Shown: positions 26,665-36,686 of the stretch, in pieces
Position numbering within the stretch: position 1 is the first letter of the stretch
Layout: each line of letters begins with the position of its first letter
Origin: Idiomarina sp. MD25a
Lineage (GTDB): Bacteria > Pseudomonadota > Gammaproteobacteria > Enterobacterales > Alteromonadaceae
Direction of reading: 5' to 3'
Assembly (NCBI RefSeq): GCF_001870515.1
Contig: NZ_MDGT01000001.1
Coordinates: 62,001 to 126,000, forward strand
DNA length: 64,000 bases
Program-made: the position numbers and the translations under genes
The notes under the pieces: generated by a model
What the model saw: the letters and a program-made list of their open reading frames with translations, nothing else
Databases searched by the model: none
Told to the model about the DNA's origin: nothing

Positions 26665-28055
26665 TTGCTCAATAGCTTGAGCTTGCGCGTTAGCGTATTG
26701 CGCCCCCAGCCAAGCCAATGTGCGGCTTTTTGCTTGTGTCCGTCGCACTTCTCCAGTGCAATGCGCAAGGCGATGCGCTCAACATCCTGTATAATAGGTG
26801 TCATATTATCATGGTTATGGGTTTGTGTGCGCAACTCGTGTGCCAGTAGCTCACGCCAATTCCCTGTCGATTGACCGTTTTCCAACTGATCGCTCTGTTC
26901 TAACAGCTCATGAGGCAGTTCATCGGGGCTGACTTGTTGTGCAGGTGCCATCACGGTGAGCCAACGACACACGTTTTCGAGCTGCCTTACATTACCCGGC
27001 CACCCGTATGCTTCAAGTTGCTCCAACGCTGCGTCTGATAACTGTTTCTCGCTCACTTCGAGCTCAATAGCTGACTGCTTTAAAAAGTACCTTGCCAGCA
27101 AAGGTATATCCTGCTTGCGCTCACGCAAGGCAGGCAACCGCAACTGAATGACATTGAGTCGATGATATAAGTCCTCACGGAATTCGTTGTGTGCAACAGC
27201 CTCTTTTAAATCTCGGTGGGTAGCGGCGATGACCCGCACATTAACCTGTACGGGCTGATGCGCACCGACTGGATAAAACTGGCCCTCGGCTAACACACGC
27301 AATAAGCGTGTTTGCACCGAAAGTGGCATATCACCAATTTCATCCAAAAATAGCGTCCCGCCATCGGCTTGTAAAAACCGTCCATCACGCTTTTTATCAG
27401 CCCCGGTAAATGCGCCTCGCTCGTGACCGAACAGCTCGGATTCAACCAAGTCAGCTGGAATGGCTGCCATGTTCAATGCAATAAACGGCTTATCTGATCG
27501 TGGACTGTGTTTGTGCAAGGCACGCGCAACGCGCTCTTTACCCGTGCCCGTCTCACCCGTAATCAATACGCTCACGCTCGAAGCCGACAGTCGACCAATG
27601 GCACGAAACACATCTTGCATGGGAGCTGACTCGCCAATAATGTCATTATTCGCTTGCTGCGCACTGACACTCACCTCGGGTTTACTGCGGTGCGCCATCG
27701 CTTTCGCAACAACGTTGCGAGCTTCCTCGATATCAAAGGGCTTAGCCAAATACTCGAAGGCACCGCCTTTAAAAGCACTCACCGCTGTATCCAGGTCCGA
27801 ATGCGCCGTCATGATGACGATAGGTAAGTCAGGATCTCGCTGTTTTATTTGTTTTAGCAAAGCCAAGCCATCGGTTCCCGGCATGCGAATATCACTGATG
27901 ATGGTATCGGGAACTTCCGAATCTAGCGCTCGTGTTAGTTCATCGGCCCGCTCGAATACTTGCACTTGATAACCCGAGCGTTCAAACGCTTTATGAAGTA
28001 CCCAACGAATAGAGGGGTCATCGTCTAGAATCCATAGATGTTGTGCTTGGCTCAT
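26661..28055 (-). CDS. ntrC: Nitrogen regulator NtrC (NR-I), sigma54 activator
   Basis: A 464-residue enhancer-binding protein. Receiver domain with phospho-acceptor Asp55 ([12 protein letters not shown]), AAA+ domain with Walker A GETGTGKE and an intact GAFTGA loop that contacts sigma54, and a C-terminal Fis-type helix-turn-helix ([22 protein letters not shown]). Phosphorylated by NtrB under nitrogen limitation, it activates glnA. It overlaps ntrB by 4 bases. Matching NtrC sites are present before glnA and before ntrB. Confidence 0.96.
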   Translation of the reverse strand: MSQAQHLWILDDDPSIRWVLHKAFERSGYQVQVFERADELTRALDSEVPDTIISDIRMPGTDGLALLKQIKQRDPDLPIVIMTAHSDLDTAVSAFKGGAFEYLAKPFDIEEARNVVAKAMAHRSKPEVSVSAQQANNDIIGESAPMQDVFRAIGRLSASSVSVLITGETGTGKERVARALHKHSPRSDKPFIALNMAAIPADLVESELFGHERGAFTGADKKRDGRFLQADGGTLFLDEIGDMPLSVQTRLLRVLAEGQFYPVGAHQPVQVNVRVIAATHRDLKEAVAHNEFREDLYHRLNVIQLRLPALRERKQDIPLLARYFLKQSAIELEVSEKQLSDAALEQLEAYGWPGNVRQLENVCRWLTVMAPAQQVSPDELPHELLEQSDQLENGQSTGNWRELLAHELRTQTHNHDNMTPIIQDVERIALRIALEKCDGHKQKAAHWLGWGRNTLTRKLKLLSK

Positions 28056-29116
28056 AGATTCGCCTCCTCAGTGATTTGTCGTTGATACGGGAGGTATATC
28101 CTGAACACCGTGTTTCCCGGCTCGGAGTCGACCTCGATTTTGCCTTGGTGTTGATGGACTAAACTATGCGCCATGGATAATCCCAGGCCCGTGCCTTCGG
28201 CTCGACCGCTCACCATCGGGAAAAACAAGCTCGCCTTAATTGCATCATCGATCCCCGGACCATCATCGATAATACTGATCACTGCACATTGACGATATCG
28301 ACGCCCCAATAACGTGAGTTGATGCTCAATGCGCGTTTTAAAGGTAATTTGACCTTCGCCGCTCAATGCTTGGGCCGCATTTTGGGCGATATTTAAAAAA
28401 ACTTGTTCGCAGGATTCAGCCATTGCCCACAGTTCGGGCAACGAAGGGTCATAGTCACGTTTTATGCTAAGACCTTCGCCATATTCGTAACGCAAGGTTT
28501 TGGCGACGCGTTCGAGTAGCTCATGCAGGTTGGTTTCTCGTTTTTGCTCGGCTTGTACCGGGCCCATCATGCGATCAATCAAGGTACGTAACCTATCGGC
28601 TTGCGTCACGATAAGGTCAGTGTACTCTTTTAACTCTTCATCTGGCAGTTCGAGTGCCAGCAGTTGCGCAGCGCCCCGCAGACCACCTAATGGATTTTTA
28701 ATCTCATGCGCCATTCCACGTAATAATGACTGAGTAGCAAATAACTGCTGTTGTTGCTGTGTTTCGCGCGAAATCTGGCGTTGTAAGTCGACTTGTTTGA
28801 GCTCGATAAGCCAGTGCTTAATTCCACTTTCATGCAGTGACTGAATACTGACTTCAGTAGTGACCCGTTGCCCCGAGTGAAGAAAGAAACTGGCTTCGGA
28901 GTTCACCACGGTTTGATCTTCGGACAAACAATTCTGCAGTGTATTTAATGGTAAATCGCTCTCGTAGTAAGCCTCAGCAAAAGGCTCACCAATAAGACGC
29001 TTGGCGCTATGGTCAAAAATCGATTCAGCTGCAGCGTTGACGTAACGCACGATCCATTGATCGTCGACAATGACCACACCGGTCAGTAGCTGATTCAATA
29101 TGGACGCAAGGTTCAC
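28052..29116 (-). CDS. ntrB: Nitrogen regulation sensor kinase/phosphatase NtrB (NR-II)
   Basis: A 354-residue soluble kinase: PAS domain (about 1-115), HisKA with MAHEIKNPLGGLRGAAQLL, and a HATPase domain ending GTGLGLSMAHSLVHQHQG. It interacts with PII to set NtrC phosphorylation. The start is GTG with GGAG nine bases upstream. An almost symmetrical NtrC site lies 23 bases before the start, so phospho-NtrC should control it. Confidence 0.95.
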   Translation of the reverse strand: MNLASILNQLLTGVVIVDDQWIVRYVNAAAESIFDHSAKRLIGEPFAEAYYESDLPLNTLQNCLSEDQTVVNSEASFFLHSGQRVTTEVSIQSLHESGIKHWLIELKQVDLQRQISRETQQQQQLFATQSLLRGMAHEIKNPLGGLRGAAQLLALELPDEELKEYTDLIVTQADRLRTLIDRMMGPVQAEQKRETNLHELLERVAKTLRYEYGEGLSIKRDYDPSLPELWAMAESCEQVFLNIAQNAAQALSGEGQITFKTRIEHQLTLLGRRYRQCAVISIIDDGPGIDDAIKASLFFPMVSGRAEGTGLGLSMAHSLVHQHQGKIEVDSEPGNTVFRIYLPYQRQITEEANL

Positions 29117-29138
29117 TCAAATACACTCCACAATAGTC

Positions 29139-29155
29139 TGCACTAATTTGGTGCA
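29139..29155. promoter_or_regulatory. NtrC site upstream of ntrB
   Basis: TGCACTA-ATT-TGGTGCA matches the enteric NtrC consensus (TGCACTAAAATGGTGCA) at all but spacer positions. In E. coli an NtrC site at glnLp represses ntrBC; the location here suggests the same. Confidence 0.8.
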
Positions 29156-29165
29156 TATACGCGGC

Positions 29166-29191
29166 TTAAAAAGGGAGGCTGTGCCTCCCTT
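29166..29191 (-). terminator. glnA terminator
   Basis: On the minus strand AAGGGAGGC-ACA-GCCTCCCTT followed by TTT gives a 9-bp stem and U-run directly after glnA, separating it from ntrBC. Confidence 0.8.
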
Positions 29192-29208
29192 CGTGCAACC
29201 GTCTTAAT

Positions 29209-30618
29209 TTAAACGCTGTAGTACATATCGAATTCAACAGGGTGTGTTGTTTTCTTCAATGTTTCTACTTCGTTGTACTTAAGGTCGATGTACGCGTCGA
29301 TCATGTCGTCATCCATCACACCGCCTTGCTTGAGGAAGTCACGGTCTTTATCCAATGCATCGAGTGCCATTTCGAGTGAATGACATACTGTTGGAATATC
29401 TTTCGCTTCTTCCGGTGGTAGGTTGTACAAGTCTTTGTCCATCGCATCGCCTGGGTGGATCTTGTTACGGATGCCGTCCAAGCCCGCCATTAATAGTGCA
29501 GTAAAGCACAAGTATGGGTTAGCGCTTGGATCAGGGAAGCGCACTTCGATACGACGCGCTTTAGCACTCGATACCAATGGAATACGAATCGATGCAGAAC
29601 GATTACGCGCTGAGTAAGCCAGCATCACCGGTGCCTCAAACCCAGGTACCAAACGTTTGTACGAGTTAGTCGATGGGTTAGTAAACGCATTGATAGCGCG
29701 TGCGTGCTTGATGATACCGCCAATGTAATATAACGCGGTTTCGCTCAAGCCTGCGTACTGGTCGCCGGCAAACAGGTTTTGACCATCTTTCGCCAGTGAC
29801 ATATGAACGTGCATACCCGAGCCGTTATCACCGACCAATGGCTTAGGCATAAAGGTCGCGGTCATGCCATATGAGTGCGCTACGTTGTGCACAACATATT
29901 TGTAGATTTGAATTTCGTCGGCTTTCTTAGTCAGACTGTTGAACTGAGTTGCCACTTCGTTCTGACCCGCTGTCGCCACTTCGTGGTGGTGCGCTTCAAC
30001 AACCAAGCCCATGTCTTCCATCACCAAACTCATGGTGCCACGAATATCATGCGCAGAGTCAACCGGAGGCACTGGGAAGTAACCGCCTTTTACGCCCGGA
30101 CGGTGCGCCAAGTTACCTTCTGAGTATTCACGACCCGAGTTCCACTTTGCTTCTTCGGCATCGATCTTGTAGAACGAACCGCTCATGTCGGTGTGGAAAC
30201 GCACATCATTGAATAAGAAGAACTCCGGTTCAGGACCGAAGAATGCGCTGTCAGCCACGCCTGATGCTTGCAGGAACTCTTCTGCGCGTTTCGCGATAGA
30301 ACGAGGATCGCGGCTGTAGCCTTGCATGGTATCAGGTTCTAAAATGTCACACCGTACGTTCAGTGTCATTTCGTCGGTGAACGGATCGAGTACCAACGAC
30401 TCTGCGTCTGGCATCAATACCATGTCTGACTCGTTAATACCTTTCCAGCCAGCGATTGAAGAACCGTCGAACATTTTACCTTCTTCGAAGAAATCGTCGT
30501 CGATTTGCGACACCGGGATTGTGACGTGCTGTTCTTTACCTTTGGTGTCGGTAAAGCGTAAGTCGACGAATTTGACGTCATGCTCTTTAATGGCGTCGAA
30601 AATCTTACTTGCTGACAT
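29209..30618 (-). CDS. glnA: Glutamine synthetase type I
   Basis: Makes glutamine from glutamate, ammonia and ATP; dodecameric and cytoplasmic. The 469-residue protein has [29 protein letters not shown], the ATP region GMHVHMSL and [17 protein letters not shown], and the adenylylation tyrosine in [14 protein letters not shown]. An in-frame start at 30648 would add ten residues; GGAGG just before 30618 fixes the start. Upstream lie a consensus sigma54 promoter and two NtrC sites. typA is divergent, as in E. coli. Confidence 0.98.
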   Translation of the reverse strand: MSASKIFDAIKEHDVKFVDLRFTDTKGKEQHVTIPVSQIDDDFFEEGKMFDGSSIAGWKGINESDMVLMPDAESLVLDPFTDEMTLNVRCDILEPDTMQGYSRDPRSIAKRAEEFLQASGVADSAFFGPEPEFFLFNDVRFHTDMSGSFYKIDAEEAKWNSGREYSEGNLAHRPGVKGGYFPVPPVDSAHDIRGTMSLVMEDMGLVVEAHHHEVATAGQNEVATQFNSLTKKADEIQIYKYVVHNVAHSYGMTATFMPKPLVGDNGSGMHVHMSLAKDGQNLFAGDQYAGLSETALYYIGGIIKHARAINAFTNPSTNSYKRLVPGFEAPVMLAYSARNRSASIRIPLVSSAKARRIEVRFPDPSANPYLCFTALLMAGLDGIRNKIHPGDAMDKDLYNLPPEEAKDIPTVCHSLEMALDALDKDRDFLKQGGVMDDDMIDAYIDLKYNEVETLKKTTHPVEFDMYYSV

Positions 30619-30732
30619 GTTTTCCTCCAGCGGAATCTTGAATATCAAAAGTCAAAATAAACATATATCAATAACTGATTAAATCCAGTTTTTACAGCTA
30701 TTGTTGTGTACCTCTTAGGATACATATTGGAT

Positions 30733-30749
30733 TGCAATCCACGTGCCAA
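30733..30749 (-). promoter_or_regulatory. sigma54 promoter of glnA
   Basis: The minus strand reads TTGGCACG-TGGA-TTGCA, a full match to the -24/-12 consensus YTGGCACGNNNNTTGCW. It faces glnA, with a predicted start site near 30722. Confidence 0.88.
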
Positions 30750-30822
30750 ATATATAACTCATTGTTTTTAAAGTTTTTTAATAAATTAGAGTCTCGTTTG
30801 AACGTTGAAAGCAACTCAAAAT

Positions 30823-30839
30823 TGCACCAATTTGGATCA
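30823..30839. promoter_or_regulatory. NtrC enhancer site 1 of glnA
   Basis: TGCACCA-ATT-TGGATCA, centred about 109 bases upstream of the predicted glnA start, close to the position of the strong site at E. coli glnAp2. Confidence 0.72.
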
Positions 30840-30842
30840 TTG

Positions 30843-30859
30843 TAGACTATTTTGGTGCA
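30843..30859. promoter_or_regulatory. NtrC enhancer site 2 of glnA
   Basis: TAGACTA-TTT-TGGTGCA: one perfect half-site and one degenerate. Its centre is 20 bases from site 1, so both lie on one face of the helix, suited to cooperative binding. Confidence 0.65.
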
Positions 30860-31019
30860 AATAAGCATTAATTCCTATTGATTCATGTCATTCTGATGAA
30901 AAATTCAACAGCCCCTTTTTATATCGTTAGCAAACAGGTAGAATACGCCGCTATTTTCATCAACCCCTTGTCGGTTTAGACAACGTTGTTCACTTTCCGA
31001 CATCAATAGGCTGTTCTTA

Positions 31020-32858
31020 ATGACAACTCAGGCATTTGATATTAATAAACTTCGCAACATTGCGATTATTGCGCACGTTGACCATGGTAAAACGACTTTG
31101 GTTGACAAGCTGCTTCAACAATCTGGCACGTTAGAAAGCCGTGGTGAGCTTGAAGAGCGCATCATGGACTCAAACGATCTAGAAAAAGAGCGCGGTATTA
31201 CCATCCTCGCTAAAAACACAGCGATCAACTGGCAAGACTACCGCATCAACATTCTAGATACCCCTGGCCACGCCGATTTCGGTGGTGAGGTTGAGCGTGT
31301 CATGTCAATGGCTGACTCAGTTTTGCTACTCGTTGACGCTGTTGATGGTCCAATGCCGCAAACACGCTTTGTAACGCAAAAAGCGTTTGCTCACGGACTT
31401 AATCCAATCGTCGTTATTAATAAAATTGACCGTCCAGGCGCGCGTCCTGACTGGGTCATGGATCAAGTATTTGATTTGTTCGACAACCTTGGTGCAACCG
31501 ATGAGCAGTTAGACTTCCCTGTTATTTATGCATCAGCATTAAATGGTTGGGCAAGTTTGGATGCAGAACAATCAGGTGGCGATATGACGCCATTGTTTGA
31601 GACTATCGTTGACCAAGTCAGTCATCCTGATGCGGATCCTGAAGGCGATCTGCAAATGCAGATTTCTCAGTTGGACTACTCGAGCTATTTAGGTGTCATC
31701 GGTATCGGCCGTGTCACTCAGGGTAGCGTTAAAGTGAACCAACAAGTGACTATCGTGGGTGCCGACGGCACAACCCGTAATGGTAAAATCGGTCAAGTGT
31801 TTAATTACCTTGGCTTGGATCGCATCGATGCACAAGCTGCGCACGCTGGCGATATCTGTGCAATTACAGGTTTAGGTGAATTAAAAATCTCTGACACAGT
31901 GTGCGCTGTGGGTAAACCAAACCCGCTTAAGCCACTGACGGTTGACGAGCCAACGGTAACAATGACCTTCCAGGTCAACACCTCTCCGTTCGCAGGTAAA
32001 GAAGGTAAATTCGTTACTTCTCGCCAGATCCTTGAACGTTTGCAGCAAGAGTTGGTTCACAACGTTGCGCTGCGTGTTGAAGAGACTGATAACCCGGATA
32101 AATTCCGTGTATCGGGTCGTGGTGAATTACACTTGGGTGTTTTAATCGAGAACATGCGTCGTGAAGGCTTCGAGCTCGCAGTATCGCGTCCAGAAGTTAT
32201 CATCAAGCATGAAGATGGTCAGAAGATGGAACCGTACGAAACACTGACGGTTGATATCGAAGATCAACACCAAGGTGCTGTCATGGAAAAACTTGGCTTA
32301 CGTAAAGCCGAGATGACTGACATGAACCCAGATGGTAAAGGCCGTGTACGTATCGACTTTGAAGTACCTAGCCGTGGCTTGATTGGTTTCCAAACCGAGT
32401 TCATGACCCTGACTTCAGGTACCGGTTTGATGTACCACACTTTTGATCATTACGGTCCGCATAAAGGCGGTACTATCGGTCAACGTGTGAACGGCGTGTT
32501 GATTTCAAATGCACAGGGTAAAGCATTAACTTATGCGCTATTTAACTTACAAGAGCGCGGCAAGTTGTTTGCATCACACGGTGACGAAGTGTACGAAGGC
32601 CAAATCATCGGTATTCATAACCGTTCAAACGATCTAACTGTTAACTGTTTGAAAGGTAAGCAGCTGACTAACGTACGTGCTTCGGGTACTGATGATGCAC
32701 AAACCTTGAGCCCACCGATCCGTTATACACTTGAGCAAGCGCTTGAGTTCATTAACGATGACGAGTTGGTCGAGGTAACGCCGGTATCTATCCGTATTCG
32801 TAAACGCGCGCTCACAGAGAACGAGCGTAAGCGTGCGAGTCGCGAACCGAAAAGCTAA
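31020..32858 (+). CDS. typA: Translational GTPase TypA/BipA
   Basis: A 612-residue ribosome-associated GTPase that aids ribosome assembly and growth in cold or stress. GTP-binding motifs: [25 protein letters not shown] and NKIDRPGA; the EF-G-like domains and the C-terminal BipA-specific domain ([16 protein letters not shown]) are present. Length is near the E. coli protein (607). It stands divergent from glnA, a conserved neighbourhood, and ends at a strong terminator. Confidence 0.98.
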   Translation: MTTQAFDINKLRNIAIIAHVDHGKTTLVDKLLQQSGTLESRGELEERIMDSNDLEKERGITILAKNTAINWQDYRINILDTPGHADFGGEVERVMSMADSVLLLVDAVDGPMPQTRFVTQKAFAHGLNPIVVINKIDRPGARPDWVMDQVFDLFDNLGATDEQLDFPVIYASALNGWASLDAEQSGGDMTPLFETIVDQVSHPDADPEGDLQMQISQLDYSSYLGVIGIGRVTQGSVKVNQQVTIVGADGTTRNGKIGQVFNYLGLDRIDAQAAHAGDICAITGLGELKISDTVCAVGKPNPLKPLTVDEPTVTMTFQVNTSPFAGKEGKFVTSRQILERLQQELVHNVALRVEETDNPDKFRVSGRGELHLGVLIENMRREGFELAVSRPEVIIKHEDGQKMEPYETLTVDIEDQHQGAVMEKLGLRKAEMTDMNPDGKGRVRIDFEVPSRGLIGFQTEFMTLTSGTGLMYHTFDHYGPHKGGTIGQRVNGVLISNAQGKALTYALFNLQERGKLFASHGDEVYEGQIIGIHNRSNDLTVNCLKGKQLTNVRASGTDDAQTLSPPIRYTLEQALEFINDDELVEVTPVSIRIRKRALTENERKRASREPKS

Positions 32859-32877
32859 GTGTCTATAAATGAGACAC

Positions 32878-32906
32878 AAAAAACCCGCCGATTGGCGGGT
32901 TTTTTT
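32878..32906 (+). terminator. typA terminator
   Basis: AAAAAACCCGCC-GATT-GGCGGGTTTTTT: perfect stem, 4-base loop, T-run. It can also serve the convergent trhA gene. Confidence 0.92.
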
Positions 32907-32922
32907 ATGGGTAATATAAAAG

Positions 32923-33585
32923 TCATTGTGCTGCCATTAACTCGGGCTGCGGCAACACATAATAAAAAATCGAGAAGAAATGCAGAATGCTCCCCGCTAG
33001 CACAAATAAGTGCCAAATCGCATGGTGGTATCGCATCTGCTTACGTACGTAAAATATCACACCCAAGGTGTAGGCAAGACCACCTGCAAGCAGCAGCAGT
33101 AAGCCGCCCGTATCAACGTTATCGAGCATCGGCTTAATGGCGACCAACGCCATCCAGCCGAGTCCAAGATACAACGTCAAAGACAACCACTTAGGTGGAT
33201 TCTTCACAACCAGCTCTAGAATCACGCCGAATAATGCGATTCCCCAGACCACACCAAGCAATGACCAACCCCAAGGTCCACGCAGGTTAATTAGTGCAAA
33301 GGGTGTATAGGTGCCCGCAATAAGTACAAATATAGCCGCGTGGTCTAACTGTTGGAATACGGCCTTAATGCGCGGCCAAGGAAAGGCGTGATAAAGCGTT
33401 GAGGCGGTATAGAGCAAAATGAGGCTAGCCCCATAAATACTGGCTGCCACCACATGCCAAGTATCGCCATAGGCGACAGACCACACCAGCATCACCACGA
33501 GCCCAACGATACTCAGCACCGCCCCTATGCCATGCGTTAGCGCATGAGCGACTTCTTCTAAAACTGTATACGACTTATTACTCAT
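32923..33585 (-). CDS. trhA: Hemolysin III family membrane protein (PAQR)
   Basis: A 220-residue protein with seven membrane segments. It shows the family marks: EEVAHALTHGIGA near the N-terminus, STLYHAFPWPR, DHAAIFVLIAGTYTPFAL and the C-terminal HAIWHLFVLAGSILHFFSI histidines, which form the metal site in PAQR proteins. E. coli TrhA affects membrane energetics and fluidity. Its start overlaps the DUF3081 stop by 4 bases. Confidence 0.93.
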   Translation of the reverse strand: MSNKSYTVLEEVAHALTHGIGAVLSIVGLVVMLVWSVAYGDTWHVVAASIYGASLILLYTASTLYHAFPWPRIKAVFQQLDHAAIFVLIAGTYTPFALINLRGPWGWSLLGVVWGIALFGVILELVVKNPPKWLSLTLYLGLGWMALVAIKPMLDNVDTGGLLLLLAGGLAYTLGVIFYVRKQMRYHHAIWHLFVLAGSILHFFSIFYYVLPQPELMAAQ

Positions 33586-33863
33586 CCACGCTCCAGACCT
33601 GGGGTTTCGTAGCCTTCACTGATATTTTTAAGCGCACGAATGAATTGGTCGAACTGCTTGCCATTGTCGTAATCTAACCGGTATTTGTTATGAAACTCTA
33701 GCGTCAGTTTTACGCCGTGACCTTCCAAAAATACGGTGTAGCCATCATGGTCAGTATACGCAGTAACACCATCAAGGACGTGCTTGCCTTGCTTTGCCTC
33801 GCCATGCTCATGGATCTTCTCATAAGCATCTAAAATAAGACGAAAATCGATCTCGTTTTTCAT
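33582..33863 (-). CDS. DUF3081 family protein
   Basis: A 93-residue soluble protein of the DUF3081 family found in marine gammaproteobacteria; no known role. Central sequence (DHDGYTVFLEGHGVKLTLEFHNKY) looks like a small beta-rich fold. It is the first gene of a pair with trhA (4-base overlap). The upstream region is shared with the divergent TetR gene. Confidence 0.82.
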   Translation of the reverse strand: MKNEIDFRLILDAYEKIHEHGEAKQGKHVLDGVTAYTDHDGYTVFLEGHGVKLTLEFHNKYRLDYDNGKQFDQFIRALKNISEGYETPGLERG

Positions 33864-33992
33864 GCACTGTCTCCTTGCTTGTCCATTAATGTATACATAG
33901 TAATTATACGCAACATCGCCGCGACTAGACTTGTTCTGCTCTAAATGCCCTTTCAGAGTCTATCGAAATGACTCAGTTGTCAAATACGAGCG

Positions 33993-34009
33993 TGTATACA
34001 AAATATACA
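33993..34009. promoter_or_regulatory. Candidate TetR operator
   Basis: TGTATA-CAAAA-TATACA inverted repeat, followed by TACA, 68 bases before the regulator start. It resembles the AcrR-type operators (TACATACA half-sites). A second palindrome, ATGTATACAT, lies at 33889-33898. Confidence 0.5.
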
Positions 34010-34076
34010 TACAATAATGCATGATAAGCAGAAAATCGCTATAATCAGACTGTATTCTAATTTGATGAGGTGTAAT

Positions 34077-34691
34077 TTGGTTAGGCGTACAAAAGAAGAT
34101 GCGCTCGCGACTCGCTCACAGCTGCTTGATGCGGCCGAGCGTGTATTTAGTGAGCGAGGTGTCACCCATACGTCAATGGCACAGGTCGCCGAAGCTGCAG
34201 GTGTCACTCGAGGCGCTATTTACCACCATTTTAGTAATAAGATGGCGTTGATTGAGTCGTTAATGGAGCGTGTGCGTTTGCCCATTGATGAGATGCGCGA
34301 GCAAATTGCACAACAACCTGAGTTCGATGCGCTCGTCGAAATACAGGAACGCACCAATGAGTTTTTAAACCGTGTTGCCACCGATCCGCGCGTGCAAGCA
34401 CTCGCAAATATTTTAATGCATAAATGTGAATACATTGATGAGGTCAATCCGATCAAGTTACGCCATTTGAGTGGCCGCAATGACTGTATCTGTGATGTCG
34501 AAGCGTTATTCGAGAAAGCGGTTAACGAGGGTCAGTTGCCACCCCAAGTGAGCCCACGCATTGCGGTTATCGGATTATTTGGCTTAGTCGATGGGCTGAT
34601 TTACAACTGGTTAATGGATGATGGCTACTTCCCTCTTGTCGAGTATGGTGAAGCAGCCATAAATACGTATATGAACGGACTAAAAGCCTAA
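34077..34691 (+). CDS. TetR family regulator, AcrR/TtgR-like
   Basis: A 204-residue repressor. The N-terminal helix-turn-helix (RRTKEDALATRSQLLDAAERVFSERGVTHTSMAQVAEAAGVTRGAIYHHF) is close to AcrR and TtgR, which control multidrug efflux pumps; the C-terminal domain (about 60-204) should bind ligands. TTG 34077 is chosen because GAGGTG lies seven bases before it; ATG 34065 has no such site. No efflux genes are adjacent, so its targets must be elsewhere or be the divergent DUF3081-trhA pair. Stops interlock with the mgtC-like gene. Confidence 0.88.
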   Translation: MVRRTKEDALATRSQLLDAAERVFSERGVTHTSMAQVAEAAGVTRGAIYHHFSNKMALIESLMERVRLPIDEMREQIAQQPEFDALVEIQERTNEFLNRVATDPRVQALANILMHKCEYIDEVNPIKLRHLSGRNDCICDVEALFEKAVNEGQLPPQVSPRIAVIGLFGLVDGLIYNWLMDDGYFPLVEYGEAAINTYMNGLKA

Positions 34692-35194
34692 GGCTCGTTG
34701 CTATCTGCGCGGCGCTTACGCCAGCCATCGTACTTTTGATGAACGCCGCGCGTAAGCGACTGAAAACTCTCTTCTAGCAAGTCAACGCCCACTAATACCA
34801 CCACAACGATCAGTGCTAAAGCGAAAGCTGTAGGGTATAACCCTAAACCGGCAACAACGCCGATTGCTGCTAGCATCCAGATGGTGGCCGCCGATGTAAC
34901 GCCGACTACCACTCCGTCTTTGGCAAGCATTACGCCCGCACCAAGAAAGCCAATACCCGTGATCACTTGCCCGATGATACGTGACGCGTCGGTGTGATCA
35001 TTCATGACTAGTTTGGCACTCACTAAGAAGACGTAGGTGCCGAGTGTGATCAGTGCTGAAGTCCGAATACCGACCGGTTTGCCACGAATTTGCCGCTCAA
35101 GCCCTACAATGGCACCGCTGGCAATCGCGGTGGCAATGCCCTTCCAAGTGAAGGGCGCCATGTGCTCAAACACCAAAATATCCGAGAGGCTCAT
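34688..35194 (-). CDS. MgtC/SapB family membrane protein
   Basis: A 168-residue protein with four or five membrane segments and the family signature GAIVGLERQIRGKPVGIRTSALITLGTYVF. MgtC proteins are tied to magnesium homeostasis and ATP synthase control, but non-pathogen members are uncharacterised. The long C-terminal MgtC domain is lacking; a short charged tail follows. It shares one base with the upstream FMN reductase stop (TAATG). Confidence 0.9.
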   Translation of the reverse strand: MSLSDILVFEHMAPFTWKGIATAIASGAIVGLERQIRGKPVGIRTSALITLGTYVFLVSAKLVMNDHTDASRIIGQVITGIGFLGAGVMLAKDGVVVGVTSAATIWMLAAIGVVAGLGLYPTAFALALIVVVVLVGVDLLEESFQSLTRGVHQKYDGWRKRRADSNEP

Positions 35195-35706
35195 TAGTCA
35201 CCCTGACTAAGGAAAGTCGATAGGAAATCTTCGTCCATTGCCGCGATGGTCTCATCATTAGCATTAGGACAGCAGGCAAAAAGAGGAGCAGTCCACGCCT
35301 GAACATTACCCAGGATATCGCGCAAATGGCTGAGACCACGGATACCACCCAGTCCACCGGGTGAGGCTGCTGCCAATAACACTTTTTTGCCTTTCCATAC
35401 CTGACCGTCAACGCGCGACGTCCAATCAATCGCATTTTTAATCAGTGGCGAAACAGAGGCGTTATATTCTGGGCTGACAAGCACAACTTTATCAGCCGCC
35501 GCAACGGCCTTGGCCAGCTGTTGCATTGCCTTAGGAACACCTTCTGCCTGCTCGTGGTCGCCGTGATAGATCGGCGCGTCTAATGCGTCAGCATCGAGTA
35601 ACTCAAAATCGAACGTGTGCTTTTCGGCCACCTGCACCAAGCGATGCTTTAATTTTGCATTAATTGACTCTTTACGACGACTGCCGCCGATAAACAAAAT
35701 ACTCAT
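35194..35706 (-). CDS. NADPH-dependent FMN reductase family protein
   Basis: A 170-residue flavodoxin-fold reductase. It has the FMN phosphate loop GGSRRKESINAKL, the catalytic-region motif SPEYNASVSPLIKNAIDW and the AASPGGLGG loop, as in ChrR/YieF quinone and chromate reductases. It probably reduces quinones or other electrophiles in the cytoplasm. It is cotranscribed with the mgtC-like gene. Confidence 0.88.
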   Translation of the reverse strand: MSILFIGGSRRKESINAKLKHRLVQVAEKHTFDFELLDADALDAPIYHGDHEQAEGVPKAMQQLAKAVAAADKVVLVSPEYNASVSPLIKNAIDWTSRVDGQVWKGKKVLLAAASPGGLGGIRGLSHLRDILGNVQAWTAPLFACCPNANDETIAAMDEDFLSTFLSQGD

Positions 35707-35727
35707 GAAAACTCCTGTAATAGTGGG

Positions 35728-36372
35728 TTAAGCACCGCTGTTCATGCTTTCAATAAAGCGATTAGACTCATCAATGGCAGACTCCATCTCATCAATTAAG
35801 TCCGAGATATCGGTCTGTAAACGACTAAATTCACCGCGAATTGCGTCGATAGCGCGCGCGTTCAGGTTGTGTTTGAGATACAACACGTTGTCTTGCATCT
35901 TTTGTAACACAGGGTCCATTTTTCCAGCCGCTCGTTCCATCACGCGAATGAGTTCACCATAATGACGTTCTGTCTCACGCAGACGTCGCTCACTCTCGCG
36001 GCGCATGGCATCATTACTGTAGAGCTCAAGCTCTTCGCTCCATTCATCAAACAAATCTTGAGCCACGTCGTCGACTTCTTCGATACGTTCGTTGACACGC
36101 TCAGCCGCAGATTTACTCGCCTCATAATCATCACGCAGCGCGTTGTAGCGTTCTTCGAGTTCACCACCATCGAATTGCAGCAGCGCATCCAAGCGCTCGA
36201 GAGCCGATTTGAATTCTTCTTGAGCATCGCTTTGTGCATCTTTAGCGTCGTCAACACGATCGACCAAAATATCACGCTTCTCGATACCCAATTTCTCCAT
36301 CGCTCCATAGTAGGCACTTTGGCAGCCCACTAAGAACAACAACGTAAAAATGCTTAACCCCAGCTTTTTCAT
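35728..36372 (-). CDS. DUF2959 family lipoprotein, coiled coil
   Basis: A 214-residue protein with a lipoprotein signal (LFLVGC, Cys17) and a body that is almost wholly acidic coiled coil (heptad-like EEFKSALERLDALLQF, EERYNALRDDYEASKSAAERVNERI). DUF2959 members are envelope proteins of unknown function. Its start overlaps the stop of the Pmp3-like gene by one base, so the two form a unit. Confidence 0.87.
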   Translation of the reverse strand: MKKLGLSIFTLLFLVGCQSAYYGAMEKLGIEKRDILVDRVDDAKDAQSDAQEEFKSALERLDALLQFDGGELEERYNALRDDYEASKSAAERVNERIEEVDDVAQDLFDEWSEELELYSNDAMRRESERRLRETERHYGELIRVMERAAGKMDPVLQKMQDNVLYLKHNLNARAIDAIRGEFSRLQTDISDLIDEMESAIDESNRFIESMNSGA

Positions 36373-36608
36373 TAGTCTCCCCTTACGGCGCGAACCAATC
36401 GTTCATCTCGTTTATCTTGGTTGTAACTACGTACGACCAAAATCGCGTGAATGATCGCAAGGATATAAACTAAACCTAAAGCGCCAAATGAAAAAACAAA
36501 TAGCACAATGCCTAAAGCTGTGAGTATCACGTTGAATAGGAATTGAAAGATCCGTCCTGTCGTCAACACCGCGAGCGGTGGAATCAAAACAGCTAAAATG
36601 TAACGCAT
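36372..36608 (-). CDS. YqaE/Pmp3 family small membrane protein
   Basis: A 78-residue two-helix membrane protein with the Pmp3 pattern (ILAVLIPPLAVLTTGR, then a second segment and IIHAILVV). Pmp3/YqaE proteins are linked to salt and envelope stress. GGGGG precedes ATG 36608; an in-frame ATG at 36683 would add 25 unrelated residues. It is followed without gap by the DUF2959 lipoprotein. Confidence 0.82.
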   Translation of the reverse strand: MRYILAVLIPPLAVLTTGRIFQFLFNVILTALGIVLFVFSFGALGLVYILAIIHAILVVRSYNQDKRDERLVRAVRGD

Positions 36609-36686
36609 AAAACCCCCTGTCGAGATAAATGAAATCCCCCCGTACGACCGCATATTAATGCATTGGTTGCACAATGAATACAAGTC

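Larger units (their letters stand above)
30619..31019. other. glnA/typA divergent control region (401 bp, no gene)
   Basis: AT-rich non-coding DNA. From glnA outwards it holds a roughly 100-base glnA leader, the sigma54 promoter (30733-30749), two NtrC sites (30823-30859), and then the typA side, where TAGAAT at 30939-30944 may be a typA -10 box with a weak T-rich -35. I see no small RNA or ORF of note. Confidence 0.8.
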
